A stretch of DNA of 64,000 nucleotides, taken from a virus. Location: positions 28,747 to 92,746 of the IMG/VR virus record IMGVR_UViG_3300010885_043803; one strand, written 5' to 3'. The notes below the pieces were generated by a model, which made no database searches, was not told the DNA's origin, and saw only the letters and a program-made list of their open reading frames with translations. This document shows positions 17,927 through 27,632 of the stretch, piece after piece. The position numbers and the translations under genes are program-made. Position 1 is the stretch's first letter. The number at the start of each line of letters is the position of its first letter.

Positions 17927-18196
17927 ATGCCAGCAGTGTGCAGACTTGGCGATCCAGACAACGGCAAGGGTCGAATTCTTGAGGGTGTAAATTCCGTGTA
18001 TGTCAATGGCAAACCCATTGCCGTCGTTGGAGCCAAGGTAAGTCCTCATGGTAAAGGTAAGCATCGATCTGCTAAAGTACAACAGGGAAGTGGCACGGTA
18101 TTTGCCGGTGGCAAAGCAGTAACTTTTGTTGGCGCCATGGACAATTGCGGACATACTAGAAGCTCTGGCAGTGGCGATGTATTTGTGGGCGGTTGA
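17927..18196 (+). CDS. PAAR-domain spike tip protein
   Basis: 89 residues, Gly-rich: MPAVCRLGDPDNGKG, then VNGKPIAVVGAKVSPHGKG, then VFAGGKAVTFVGAMDNCGH, ending GSGDVFVGG. This is the PAAR/T4 gp5.4 fold, a metal-stabilised cone that sharpens the central spike of contractile tails and type VI secretion systems. It marks the phage as having a contractile tail. The next gene starts two bases later, so the large protein downstream may attach to the spike or baseplate. Confidence 0.88.
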   Translation: MPAVCRLGDPDNGKGRILEGVNSVYVNGKPIAVVGAKVSPHGKGKHRSAKVQQGSGTVFAGGKAVTFVGAMDNCGHTRSSGSGDVFVGG

Positions 18197-18198
18197 CC

Positions 18199-21100
18199 AT
18201 GGGTGCATTGTCATCAGTGATGGCCACTGCTGGTGCAGGTTTATTACCTAATCCCCCTCAGGATGTTGGCACCACAATAATCGCACCAAACAACATTGCA
18301 AATGCTGTGGCAACATATGGCAATGTTTCAATTATATCAACATTTCAAAGTATTTGCTCTACTGCACTAGGTGCAGTAAGTGGCGGAAATCTATCTCAAA
18401 CAAACTTATTAGGCTTGTTGGCCCTGGGCTCCAACACATTCCCTGCACTAACCAGTGTGTTACCGGAAAATACCGCACCCACTAGTGTACTGGTTTCTGG
18501 TTTAGCTAGCCCCTGGGACAGTTCTATTTCTTACATAGCCGGCGACGTAGTTTCCTATAATGGCAATGTGTTTATTGCCAAGGTTGCAAGCAAAAATCAA
18601 ACACCCACAACTGGCACATACTGGAATCTTTACATTGTATGTTATAGCTTACCAACGGTTGTTGGAATTGATTCAACAACAGTGTCCGGCAACGGGGACC
18701 AGTCAAAATTTTGTCAAGCTTTTATGGCTGCTCAGGGATATATTTCCCAGGCCAATGCAACTATTAATTCAGTAAAAAACAGTGCGATCTTGGCCGAAAC
18801 ATTTACACCAGCAAATGGTGGCATGGACAATTTGACCACTGGTGGGTTGAATCAAGTAACCAGCGACATTGCCGGGCTTGGTGCAGATTTAAAGAAACTG
18901 GGAAACTTGATTAATCTAGCACAGTTGGATTATTGGGGACTGCCTGGAGAGTTGTTGGCACAACTTGGGCGTGTGGGCAATGGTATATTACCAGGGCTGG
19001 CCACTCCATTAACCACTGCCGGTATAACAACACAACAAATTTCCAGTTTGTCCAAAGGGTCAAACACACTAGATGCGCAAGCAGAAAAAACTGCATATAC
19101 AGTAATGACAAAAATCACTGGGTCGGTTCTTTCCCAGGTACTAGCTGTGTTTGGGGTTACAACTAGTAACATAGCCAACATGGCACAGTTGTTGAATCCA
19201 AAAGTTATAATGCCAACTGCTTACAGCAAATTGTTGTGTCCAACAAAAGATGGACTTGTGCCAATCTATGTCAACGGCGCCACAAATCAAAATCTAATTA
19301 CCACAGTAGACGATGCCAACATCGTTGCTTACTCGGGACAAACTGGTACCAATGGTTACAACACACTTAAATTAATTACTCCACCAGATCAAGCCCTGGC
19401 AAACAAAGCATTTGCCCAAGCAATGCAACAGGTAAAAAATGTTTCAACATCGTTGTTGCCTGGTATTAGCACAGCAATGTTGGCGGTAGAATCAAACACT
19501 GGATTGACTGCGGTTAAGAATTTGACCAAACCAGTTCCGGCCACTGTGATTACTGCATACCAACAACAATTAGGTCAAGGATCGGGTCCTAACGGCACAC
19601 TGGTTATTGGTGACATTTTGGGAGTAGCATATAAAGAATCTATTTCCACTAGCCTTACCACTATTGCCAACGCAGTTTCTTCCATTAGCGCATCTTCTCT
19701 CAACAGTGTTTATACCAATATGTCAGATACCTTGGCTGGTACATTTGGGCCATCAACTGGTCCTGTGATTATCCCCAGTGGTCCCGGAGCTGGTACGTAC
19801 ACTACCTGGAACGAAGCATTTAGTACAGCATTGACACCAGCGGCTGCCTCGGCAATTTCTACTATTGCATCCAGTAATGCCAGCAAGGTGACTGCAACCA
19901 ATACCCAGTATACTTCAATTATAACCGAAATCGTTAAAGAAATAACAAATCAAAACCGAGCACAAATTGATTTTACTGCGTTCGAAGCTAATTCAACTTC
20001 GAGCACAATGAGTTTTTCAACAAACTTACATGAGTATGGAAACGATCCAGACGCAAATGATGTTTTGCTCAAGTTTACTAACACCGCTACACTAGGTGGT
20101 CAGTCGTTGATTAGTAGTTTGCGCGAAGGCAGAAACATCGAAGCATTGCAAAATGCTGGAATCAAGCTTGACACACAACTAGACTCTGCTCCGGGACCGG
20201 TGATTAGCAACACAACAACATCTGCAACACCTTGGTCTCGGGCATCACAGTATTGGAGCAGAAGCTCCACGCTATCAAACACTTTTCGAAACTGGGGCAT
20301 TTTACGCTCGTGGAAAGGGCAACAGATTCCAAATTGGGGATCAGACGGCACCACAGAACAGACTGGCACAGTATCCGTAAAGGCCAGTGGTACCAATGTG
20401 GATGTTGTTATTGTTGATGCAGTGCTTGATCCTGCACATCCTGAGTTTGCAGTAAATGCAGATGGTACAGGTGGATCACGAGTAAAATACTACAACTGGT
20501 TTGATGCAAATATACCGGGCGATCCCTCTGCTGGTAGTCGATATAACCCACCCATAACAACCAATGCACCGAGTTCTGCTGATGACAGCAGGCATGCTTG
20601 CCATGTAGCCGGCATCGCAGTCGGAAACACACAAGGGTGGGCACCAAAGGCAAACATTTTTAACATATCACCCCAGTATGTAACTGGTGGTGTTCCTTAT
20701 TTGTATTTGTATCAGTACATATTGGCCTGGCACAACAAAAAGAAAGCCACTGGCAACACCAATCCAACTATTCTCAACAACAGTTGGTACAGTCGTTACA
20801 CAATTCCTTATACCAGCATTACTTCCTTGACATATCGAGGAGTAACTTACGCAGGGCCGTTTACTCTTGTTCAACTGTTGGGCTATGGCATTACCAATGA
20901 TGGGGCTGGTAACTGTATTGTTGCCCTGCAAAATTCAACTATGGATGCACAAATAAAAGCATGTATCAACGCCGGTATTATTTTTGTAGGATGTGCTGGC
21001 AATAACGATACAAGAATTGCAACATCCAGTGATGCAGACTTTAATAACACATTGACTGCCACCGGCTTCAATGGCGGCAGTCCAATTTATTATGCTCGTG

Positions 21101-21531
21101 GTAGTTCGCCAGTTGCCACACAAAATGTTATATGTGTTGGCGCAATTCGCGCACCAAAGAATGATGGCAAGGCTAGTTCAAGTAACTGTGGTCCTCGTGT
21201 TGATTTGTTTGCACCTGGTGCATTCATTACCAGCGCCTGGCTGACTGCCAATGGTGCATCCGGACAACCTACTCCGGTACCAGATCCAAGAAACACAGCT
21301 TATTACATTGGCAAGGATACTGGAACCAGCATGGCAGCTCCGCAGGTCACTGGCATACTTGCCGCGGCATTGGAGGTCAACCCAACCATGACACAAGCAC
21401 AAGCATTGGCATACATTCAAAATGCGGCTGCACCAAATCAAATCCCGGATACTGCAGGCGGATATGCTGATACATTCAGTTTACAAGGAGCACCAAACAA
21501 ATATCTTGCACTACCATCTGATTTAAAGTAA
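18199..21531 (+). CDS. large structural protein with C-terminal subtilisin-like (S8) protease domain
   Basis: 1,110 residues from the ATG at 18199 (a TTG two codons upstream overlaps the PAAR stop). Residues ~1-730 are Ala/Thr/Ser/Asn-rich and repetitive, like a tail protein. From about 735 the subtilase triad is visible: D740 in VVIVDAVLD, H799 in SRHACHVAGIAVG, and S1044 in GTSMAAPQVTG, with NNSW and GIIFVGCAGN around the oxyanion Asn. The canonical HGTHVAG is HACHVAG here. It may digest envelope or capsule protein during entry, or mature virion proteins. Confidence 0.85.
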   Translation: MGALSSVMATAGAGLLPNPPQDVGTTIIAPNNIANAVATYGNVSIISTFQSICSTALGAVSGGNLSQTNLLGLLALGSNTFPALTSVLPENTAPTSVLVSGLASPWDSSISYIAGDVVSYNGNVFIAKVASKNQTPTTGTYWNLYIVCYSLPTVVGIDSTTVSGNGDQSKFCQAFMAAQGYISQANATINSVKNSAILAETFTPANGGMDNLTTGGLNQVTSDIAGLGADLKKLGNLINLAQLDYWGLPGELLAQLGRVGNGILPGLATPLTTAGITTQQISSLSKGSNTLDAQAEKTAYTVMTKITGSVLSQVLAVFGVTTSNIANMAQLLNPKVIMPTAYSKLLCPTKDGLVPIYVNGATNQNLITTVDDANIVAYSGQTGTNGYNTLKLITPPDQALANKAFAQAMQQVKNVSTSLLPGISTAMLAVESNTGLTAVKNLTKPVPATVITAYQQQLGQGSGPNGTLVIGDILGVAYKESISTSLTTIANAVSSISASSLNSVYTNMSDTLAGTFGPSTGPVIIPSGPGAGTYTTWNEAFSTALTPAAASAISTIASSNASKVTATNTQYTSIITEIVKEITNQNRAQIDFTAFEANSTSSTMSFSTNLHEYGNDPDANDVLLKFTNTATLGGQSLISSLREGRNIEALQNAGIKLDTQLDSAPGPVISNTTTSATPWSRASQYWSRSSTLSNTFRNWGILRSWKGQQIPNWGSDGTTEQTGTVSVKASGTNVDVVIVDAVLDPAHPEFAVNADGTGGSRVKYYNWFDANIPGDPSAGSRYNPPITTNAPSSADDSRHACHVAGIAVGNTQGWAPKANIFNISPQYVTGGVPYLYLYQYILAWHNKKKATGNTNPTILNNSWYSRYTIPYTSITSLTYRGVTYAGPFTLVQLLGYGITNDGAGNCIVALQNSTMDAQIKACINAGIIFVGCAGNNDTRIATSSDADFNNTLTATGFNGGSPIYYARGSSPVATQNVICVGAIRAPKNDGKASSSNCGPRVDLFAPGAFITSAWLTANGASGQPTPVPDPRNTAYYIGKDTGTSMAAPQVTGILAAALEVNPTMTQAQALAYIQNAAAPNQIPDTAGGYADTFSLQGAPNKYLALPSDLK

Positions 21532-21553
21532 TACTGTTGTACTACTTTAACGG

Positions 21554-21582
21554 TTGACAACTAATTCTAATTTCCGTATAAT
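21554..21582 (+). promoter_or_regulatory. sigma70-type promoter
   Basis: Perfect TTGACA and TATAAT with a 17-base spacer in the only gap before the DNA ligase gene. GGAG at 21601-21604 precedes the ATG at 21611. Confidence 0.85.
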
Positions 21583-21610
21583 ACTAATACTTAACTAAAT
21601 GGAGATTTAG

Positions 21611-22990
21611 ATGGATGTGCTAGTGCTCAGCGATACTAAGTTTGATGGACAAAAATTGGCCGCAGGCTGGATTTACGACCTTGAAAGCAGTGACAGTCGA
21701 ATTCACAAAGAAAAGGTGATTGAAAAAGCCTTGATGGCCGCAAAGTTAGGCAGTGCAGATGCACAATGTTTTTTGTTTAACTGTTACCAAGCATACAATC
21801 CATTTTATACTTTTAATGTTAAAAAAGTGCCTGACAGCAAAGGTAGAACCGGATGCTTTAATCCTTGGACAAAATTTTGGGCCTTACTAGAAAGCCTTCG
21901 CACTCGCAGTGTCACTGGCGGCAATGCACGATCTGCCATTGCTGAACTCATGGAAGAGTTTGATAGTGATGAGTGGAATGATGTATGTGCCAGAGTAATC
22001 AAAAAAGACCTGCGCTGTGGCATTAGCGAAAAAACACTTAACAAAGTCCTGGGCAAAACCGAGTGGAAGATTCCCACATTCAGCTGTCAGCTCGCACAAG
22101 ACAGTACAGACCAACCCAAAAAGCTTCGTGGCATCAAACGATTAGAAGTCAAGCTTGACGGTGTTCGTGTGATTGCAGTAGTTTCTGGTACCAGTATTGC
22201 ACTGTATAGTCGCAATGGCAAAGTATTTGAAAACTTTCCACAAATTGAAGATGCTATTCGTGAACAACGCCGAGCATTTCAACATGGTCGAGGTACCGGC
22301 GGCAACTTTGTACTAGATGGCGAGATTGTGGGCGAAACTTTTCAACAGCTCATGCGCCAAGCACATCGTAAATCAGATGCTCAAACTGATGGTATGGTAT
22401 ATCATATTTTTGATATTATTCCGTTTGAAGCACTCAAAGAAGGCCATTGTAATTTACAACAACACAAACGAATTGAGTGGCTCGAAAGTGCTCGAAACGC
22501 ACTAGCAGAAGAGACTAGTTGTTTGCGCATCATGAATGGGCTTAATGTAGATTTAGACACTGGCGAAGGGCATGACATCATGCGGCGTTTTGCTGACGAT
22601 GCTGTAGCCCAAGGCTTTGAAGGAATCATGATCAAAAGCATGGATGCACCGTATGAATGCAAACGCAGTGATTTTTGGATGAAATGGAAGCCCACCATTA
22701 CAGTGGACTTAAATATCATTGGCGTTGAAGAAGGCACAGGTCGTAACCTGGGCCGATTAGGTGCAATTGTTTGTGAAGGAGTTGATAATGGACGTCGTAT
22801 TAATGTTAATGTTGGCAGTGGTTTGTCTGATAGCGATCGTGATGAATATTGGACCAACCGGGATGACTTACTTGGCCACATTGTGGAAGTCCAAGCAGAC
22901 GCAGTCACCCAAAACCAAGACGGAACATACTCATTGAGATTTCCACGCTTTTTGAGATTCCGTGATTTTGATCCAGGAGATAAAATTTGA
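21611..22990 (+). CDS. ATP-dependent DNA ligase
   Basis: 459 residues, the size of T4 gp30. The adenylation motif is KLDGVRV (K181, D183, G184); LDGEIVGE is motif III, FEGIMIKS motif IV and WMKWKP motif V, with a C-terminal OB-fold region. It seals nicks in replication and repair. It has its own strong promoter and leads a run of overlapping genes to about 25.8 kb. Confidence 0.95.
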   Translation: MDVLVLSDTKFDGQKLAAGWIYDLESSDSRIHKEKVIEKALMAAKLGSADAQCFLFNCYQAYNPFYTFNVKKVPDSKGRTGCFNPWTKFWALLESLRTRSVTGGNARSAIAELMEEFDSDEWNDVCARVIKKDLRCGISEKTLNKVLGKTEWKIPTFSCQLAQDSTDQPKKLRGIKRLEVKLDGVRVIAVVSGTSIALYSRNGKVFENFPQIEDAIREQRRAFQHGRGTGGNFVLDGEIVGETFQQLMRQAHRKSDAQTDGMVYHIFDIIPFEALKEGHCNLQQHKRIEWLESARNALAEETSCLRIMNGLNVDLDTGEGHDIMRRFADDAVAQGFEGIMIKSMDAPYECKRSDFWMKWKPTITVDLNIIGVEEGTGRNLGRLGAIVCEGVDNGRRINVNVGSGLSDSDRDEYWTNRDDLLGHIVEVQADAVTQNQDGTYSLRFPRFLRFRDFDPGDKI

Positions 22991-23232
22991 ACCAAGTATT
23001 TGTTAACACACTAAAAAATATACTGACCGAAAAGCTCACTAAAGAAGAATTCTTGGCCGAGCTTGAGCGCAGTCCCGATGAGTTTTGTTCTTTACGACTC
23101 AACGAGCTTGATGATTATTCCAAAGAAATTGTCTGGGAATGTATCAAGGTTATTGATAAAGAAAACTTCAATGGCACTGACGTTGAGTCCAAGTATAGCC
23201 GTTTAATAAGAGAACACTTTGGATTAGCATGA
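22987..23232 (+). CDS. hypothetical protein
   Basis: 81 residues from a TTG start that overlaps the ligase stop; helical and acidic (for example LTKEEFLAELERSPDEF). Coupling on both sides supports a real gene. No known family. Confidence 0.55.
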   Translation: MNQVFVNTLKNILTEKLTKEEFLAELERSPDEFCSLRLNELDDYSKEIVWECIKVIDKENFNGTDVESKYSRLIREHFGLA

Positions 23233-23504
23233 ACATTTGGATAGCAGTCCGTAATCCTCTACGTCATCGGCCATTCCGTAATCTTTGGGTACGGAGTAAA
23301 CAAGTTACCCAACACAAAGTTTGGGAAATTCAACTAAGTCAATATGCATATAACTGCTTGGAGTTCCAAGCCAATCTTGCTTGGTGGGGAGAAGACCATG
23401 CCGGCCCCAGAATTACTATTAATATCTTTGGGTTAACTCTGGACATTTGCATGTACGACACACGACACTGGAATGATGAAACCAACAGTTGGGCTACTCT
23501 CTGA
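23229..23504 (+). CDS. hypothetical protein
   Basis: 91 residues, Trp-rich and beta-like (NIWIAVRNPLRHRPFRN; ITINIFGLTLDICMYD). Starts in an ATGA overlap with the upstream gene and overlaps the next by 32 bases. No family recognised. Confidence 0.55.
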   Translation: MNIWIAVRNPLRHRPFRNLWVRSKQVTQHKVWEIQLSQYAYNCLEFQANLAWWGEDHAGPRITINIFGLTLDICMYDTRHWNDETNSWATL

Positions 23505-24363
23505 TTTTGAACTGTCATCGTACAAGCATCGTCAAGAAGATTTTCTTTTACCAGATACGCCAAGCACATGTTTGAATCGTAAACATTTTAAAACATATCC
23601 TCACAAAGTCAACTATACTTTTAACAGTCGTGGATATCGTGATAATGAATGGCCTGACTCTGCAAAAGAATTAACCGAGGCATTTTGGTGTATTGGTGAT
23701 AGTTCAGTAATGGGCGTTGGTGCGCCTATTAGCCATTCATGGCCAGTTGTGCTGTCAGAGATGACTAATAAACGTTGTATCAACATAAGCATGCTCGGTG
23801 CCAGTAACGAATGGATTGCTCGGCAGGTCAATAAATTACTTGACCAACTAGAAGTTGATACTGTTGTGATATGTTGGAGTTATGTACATCGTCGTGAACA
23901 GGCGCTCCAACACGCACTTGAAGACTTGTGGGAAACTTTCTATGCATCTGTTAAAGATGCAACTTGGCCTGTTGTTGGTTTTAAAGAGTTTGACACATTG
24001 CCGGATAATATCAAACTTGAAATTAAACAACAGCATGACTTTGTTGGCTTTAGAGTAGAATCGCACTTGATGGATGAACATAGAATACTTGGTGGTGTTT
24101 GTGTAGATGAAGAACTGAATTTAATATTAACATTAAAGTTGATTCAAGAGATAGAACTACGCAAAGGTAATACCAAGATACTGCATACGTTTGTTCCAAA
24201 TTTTATAAACAAGGAATATCACAGCAAGTTTGCGCAAATGTTTGAACGCATTACTTCACAGTCAGTATTAGAAATTAAAAAAATAGATTTTGCCCGGGAC
24301 TATCATCACTTTGATATTAAAACTTCTAGACAGTTTGCAAAGCAAATCGTGGGGAGACTCTAA
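23473..24363 (+). CDS. SGNH/GDSL-like hydrolase family protein
   Basis: 296 residues. CIGDSSVMGVGAP gives the GDS nucleophile block, TVVICWSYVHRRE lies where the third block of the fold is expected, and ARDYHHFDIKT could supply the Asp/His pair. SGNH proteins cleave or transfer acyl groups on sugars and lipids. The protein is followed at once by a second, shorter SGNH-type gene, suggesting a pair acting on the same glycan. Canonical Gly and Asn blocks are not clear-cut. Confidence 0.65.
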   Translation: MMKPTVGLLSDFELSSYKHRQEDFLLPDTPSTCLNRKHFKTYPHKVNYTFNSRGYRDNEWPDSAKELTEAFWCIGDSSVMGVGAPISHSWPVVLSEMTNKRCINISMLGASNEWIARQVNKLLDQLEVDTVVICWSYVHRREQALQHALEDLWETFYASVKDATWPVVGFKEFDTLPDNIKLEIKQQHDFVGFRVESHLMDEHRILGGVCVDEELNLILTLKLIQEIELRKGNTKILHTFVPNFINKEYHSKFAQMFERITSQSVLEIKKIDFARDYHHFDIKTSRQFAKQIVGRL

Positions 24364-24974
24364 TGAAAATACTAATAGTAGGTGACAGTTTTGCATCTGA
24401 TTGGTCTATAAAGTACAAAGACTATCCGGGCTGGACAAACTTAATAGCAAATGATTACGATGTAACTATTTTAAGCCAGCCTGGATGCGGGGAATACAAA
24501 ATTCTCAAACAATTACAATCAGTTAACATTGATCGGTATGACTTGATTATAATTTCTCATACAAGCCCTGGTAGAATTCACACACCAAAACATCCTGTAC
24601 ATAGTCAAGACCTGTTGCATAAAAATTCAGATTTAATCTATACAGACCTTGAGTATCATGCATTAAAATTTACAAATTTATTCAATAGCTCGTTGTCCAC
24701 AGCACACGATTTCTTTGTGTATCACTACGATGAAGAGTATTATGATCACGTTTATCAGTTACTACGTGACGAAATTACTAAATTGGTTGCATCCCGATCA
24801 ACGCTGATAGTTAACCACCTGCCTTGCTTGTCCACTTACACCGGCAGCAACGTCTTGGATTTTTCCCCGATGCTTGAGACCCATCGAGGTATCATCAATC
24901 ACTTTTCTCAACCTGGCAATCAAATAATTTATCAGGCTGTAAAAAAATACATAGAGCAATATTGTGCAACCTAA
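24363..24974 (+). CDS. SGNH-type hydrolase-like protein
   Basis: 203 residues. MKILIVGDSFASDW is a classic GDS start after a short beta strand, and YDLIIISHTSPGRI matches the third block. The end (NHFSQPGNQIIYQAV) resembles the N-H-hydrophobic end of the fold. Its start overlaps the previous gene (TAATG) and its end overlaps the radical SAM gene. Activity unproven. Confidence 0.65.
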   Translation: MKILIVGDSFASDWSIKYKDYPGWTNLIANDYDVTILSQPGCGEYKILKQLQSVNIDRYDLIIISHTSPGRIHTPKHPVHSQDLLHKNSDLIYTDLEYHALKFTNLFNSSLSTAHDFFVYHYDEEYYDHVYQLLRDEITKLVASRSTLIVNHLPCLSTYTGSNVLDFSPMLETHRGIINHFSQPGNQIIYQAVKKYIEQYCAT

Positions 24975-25824
24975 AGATATAAAGTGGATCCATGTCGAAG
25001 CAAGTTCTAGGTGCAATGCCAGTTGCCCGGGTTGCTCACGAAACAACAATGGATACGGCACGAACCCAGCACTGATTGAAAAAGATATTGACATTGATCA
25101 GTACACTGATTTTATAAAACAGTTTCCCAGCCTTGAAGGCATACAGTTTTGTGGTAATTTGGGCGACCCCATTGCTCATCATGATTTTTTAAAATTAGTA
25201 GAAGTTTCAAAACCACTCTGTAAAAAAATACAAATACATTCCAATGGTGGTCTAAAATCAGCAACTTGGTGGGGCAAGTTGGCCGCATTACTGTCGGGCA
25301 TAGAACATGACGTTTGGTTTGGGCTTGATGGGATCGGGGAAGTACATCAGCAGTATCGTCAAGGAACCAACTTTGATCGTGTTATTGCCAATGCCACTGC
25401 ATTTATCAATGCCGGTGGTTACGCCACTTGGCAATTTATACCATTCAAACACAACGAACATCAGATCAAAGATTGCATGCGAATGAGCCAACGGCTTAAA
25501 TTTAAAAAATTCAAGTTGATACGTTCGTTTAGGTCGGATCTTACCATGGTTAGAGACTGGCGTACCGGTGAGTATCTATACGACTTAGAGCCGTCTACTG
25601 TAACACAAAAAATATTTTTCAATCCAAAGAAACACCTGGTTGAGTTTGACCGTTGTATGCACTTGTCAATGCCCAGCATTTACTTGTCATCCACAGGAAA
25701 AGCTAGCACATGTTGTTATTTTGTTAACCATGTGTCATTTGATCAAGTTGATAAACTGTTTGACAGCGTACAAATTGATCTGGCCAACCCTGACCCTGTG
25801 TGTTTGAGCAACTGTGGCTCTTGA
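24964..25824 (+). CDS. radical SAM protein with SPASM-like C-terminus
   Basis: 286 residues from a GTG start overlapping the SGNH gene. The cluster motif CNASCPGC (C17, C21, C24) follows IHVEASSR, as in the 3691 gene. The C-terminal cysteines (DRCMHLS, STCCYF, CLSNCGS) and SIYLSSTG strand mark the same subfamily. Linked to two SGNH genes, so a glycan or glycopeptide substrate is conceivable. Confidence 0.85.
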   Translation: MQPKDIKWIHVEASSRCNASCPGCSRNNNGYGTNPALIEKDIDIDQYTDFIKQFPSLEGIQFCGNLGDPIAHHDFLKLVEVSKPLCKKIQIHSNGGLKSATWWGKLAALLSGIEHDVWFGLDGIGEVHQQYRQGTNFDRVIANATAFINAGGYATWQFIPFKHNEHQIKDCMRMSQRLKFKKFKLIRSFRSDLTMVRDWRTGEYLYDLEPSTVTQKIFFNPKKHLVEFDRCMHLSMPSIYLSSTGKASTCCYFVNHVSFDQVDKLFDSVQIDLANPDPVCLSNCGS

Positions 25825-25848
25825 CATAGCAAAATTTCTGTGTATAAT
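25821..25848 (+). promoter_or_regulatory. sigma70-type promoter, leaderless position
   Basis: TTGACA and TATAAT with a 16-base spacer. The -10 ends 6 bases before the ATG at 25855, so transcription should begin at or next to the start codon. Confidence 0.65.
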
Positions 25849-25854
25849 GTTGAC

Positions 25855-26112
25855 ATGGCTACATTGCACAGATTTAGAATTTATGTAAATTCAACCGCAC
25901 AGTGGTATTCTGTTATGAATGAATGCCGTGATTGGTTTGGAAAAAATTGGAAAACCCAGCCAAAAGTTCGCAAAAAATTAGAGACATGGCGCCGCCACAG
26001 TGGAGAGCCTATATGTGTGTGGTTTGAGGTTCCCGATGAACGATGGGCCACCTGGGTGTCGACTAAATTTGCACTAGAAGTTGTATCCGAAACACGCTTC
26101 AAGGACCGCTAA
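25855..26112 (+). CDS. hypothetical protein
   Basis: 85 residues from the ATG at 25855; no Shine-Dalgarno sequence, and the -10 box of a strong promoter lies 6 bases upstream. Aromatic-rich and basic (MATLHRFRIYVNS; RDWFGKNWKTQPKVRKKLET). Small, compact, no membrane segment. Unknown family. Confidence 0.6.
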   Translation: MATLHRFRIYVNSTAQWYSVMNECRDWFGKNWKTQPKVRKKLETWRRHSGEPICVWFEVPDERWATWVSTKFALEVVSETRFKDR

Positions 26113-26115
26113 ATA
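26110..26115 (+). promoter_or_regulatory. TAAATA late-type element, leaderless position
   Basis: GCTAAATA ends 5 bases before the ATG at 26121, using the stop codon TAA of the previous gene. No ribosome site. Confidence 0.45.
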
Positions 26116-26120
26116 ATTTA

Positions 26121-27632
26121 ATGATCTTGACTATACTAATGTTTGTGGTGGCACTATGTCTAAGCGCAGTGGCCGCTTTTTATTCCATTGTGGGCTTGAC
26201 CGCAATCTTTGCCGCCGCTGTCATGCCCATTGTTCTCATGGGCAGTATCCTTGAAGTAGCCAAACTCACAGTCACAGTGTGGTTACACGAGCACTGGGAT
26301 CGAGCTCGCTGGTTAATGAAGATTTATCTGAGCACAGCAGTGGTAGTGCTGATGGTAATCACCAGCATGGGCATCTTTGGCTTCTTAAGCAAAGCTCACA
26401 GCGATCAAAGCATGGTGTCGGGAGATGTGCAAGCAAAAATTGCAGTTTACGATGAGAAAATTAAAACATCACGAGAGAACATAGATGCAAACCGCAAAGC
26501 ACTTAAACAAATGGATGAGGCAGTGGACCAAGTCATGGCAAGAAGCACTTCAGAAACGGGTGCAGATAAAGCCGTGGCTCTCCGTAGGACGCAACAAAAG
26601 GAACGTCAGCGTCTCCTTGCTGAAATTGAAGCCGAACAGAAAAGAGTTAGCGTACTTGCTGAAGAGCGAGCGCCGATTGCCGCCGAGGTTAGAAAAGTAG
26701 AAGCCGAAGTAGGACCAATAAAATATATCGCCGCATTAATTTACGGTGATAACACTGATACTAACATGCTTGAAGCCGCGGTTCGTTGGGTCATTATATT
26801 ATTGGTCATTGTGTTTGACCCTTTGGCTGTGATGATGTTGTTGGCCGCAACTGAAAGTCGTAAATGGTTGCGTCAAGATCAAACAAAACCTAAATATGAA
26901 CAAGATGATGGCCCGTTGACTCAAGAGCAAGTTGAACAAATAAAAGAATCCACTAAAGAAGATTTGCCCATTGGTGAACTAGTAATCAAGGATGAACTAT
27001 TTCCATCAGACCCATCACCCCCGGGATGGATGTACAACACTACCACAACAACATACCCATCCACTGAAGAAGAAGTTGAAGAATTAAAAACCGAATTTGA
27101 TCGTAGCAAACATGCATACCTTGATCAACAATTTCAACCCTTTGAAAACTTACAGCCAATGGCACATCGTCCTGAATCAGAAAATGAATCAGATACTGTA
27201 ACAGACGATGAACATGATTTAGAAGATAATGACGCAGTCAAGCAAGCCAAGTCACAGTGGAAGATAGATAATCCGGGTGAAACTTTAAAAGAACAGCGTC
27301 GATTATTTGAGCGTGGAATCATTGATCGACTGCCTTGGGAAGACTACTTGCCAAACCCAGCAGTTGGTAATGTGCCGTTTGGTGAGAAATTCCCAACTGC
27401 GCCTGCACGTGGAGATATGTTTACACACGTTGGTTATGTACCTTCTAAGTTGTACAAATTCAATGGTGAAAAGTGGATTGAAATTATCAAAGACACTACA
27501 GATCAATATACATACAATCAGTCTTATATTGATTATTTGATCAATGCTGTTAGCAGTGGCCATTATGATGCAGACCTTTTAACCGAGGGCGAACAAGCCC
27601 AAATTGAATCTCGTTTACAACAGGACAATTAA
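26121..27632 (+). CDS. large membrane protein with coiled coil
   Basis: 503 residues. Three hydrophobic spans near the N-terminus (MILTILMFVVALCLSAVAAF onwards, to about residue 95), a coiled coil (about 105-195), one more span (WVIILLVIVFDPLAVMMLL) and a long soluble acidic tail ending in a small folded part (KLYKFNGEKWIEI). Similar membrane proteins occur in T4-like marine phages; function unknown. The stop overlaps the clpX start. An inner-membrane effector is possible. Confidence 0.65.
   Translation: MILTILMFVVALCLSAVAAFYSIVGLTAIFAAAVMPIVLMGSILEVAKLTVTVWLHEHWDRARWLMKIYLSTAVVVLMVITSMGIFGFLSKAHSDQSMVSGDVQAKIAVYDEKIKTSRENIDANRKALKQMDEAVDQVMARSTSETGADKAVALRRTQQKERQRLLAEIEAEQKRVSVLAEERAPIAAEVRKVEAEVGPIKYIAALIYGDNTDTNMLEAAVRWVIILLVIVFDPLAVMMLLAATESRKWLRQDQTKPKYEQDDGPLTQEQVEQIKESTKEDLPIGELVIKDELFPSDPSPPGWMYNTTTTTYPSTEEEVEELKTEFDRSKHAYLDQQFQPFENLQPMAHRPESENESDTVTDDEHDLEDNDAVKQAKSQWKIDNPGETLKEQRRLFERGIIDRLPWEDYLPNPAVGNVPFGEKFPTAPARGDMFTHVGYVPSKLYKFNGEKWIEIIKDTTDQYTYNQSYIDYLINAVSSGHYDADLLTEGEQAQIESRLQQDN

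Noticed and set aside
22402-22995. Long antisense frame of 197 codons under the DNA ligase gene
   Set aside because: Ser/Pro/Leu-rich composition typical of the complement of a coding frame, no ribosome site; the ligase motifs on the plus strand are unambiguous.
24798-25094. Antisense reading frame of 98 codons
   Set aside because: It crosses the boundary of two well-supported plus-strand genes and lacks a ribosome site and promoter; a shadow of coding sequence.
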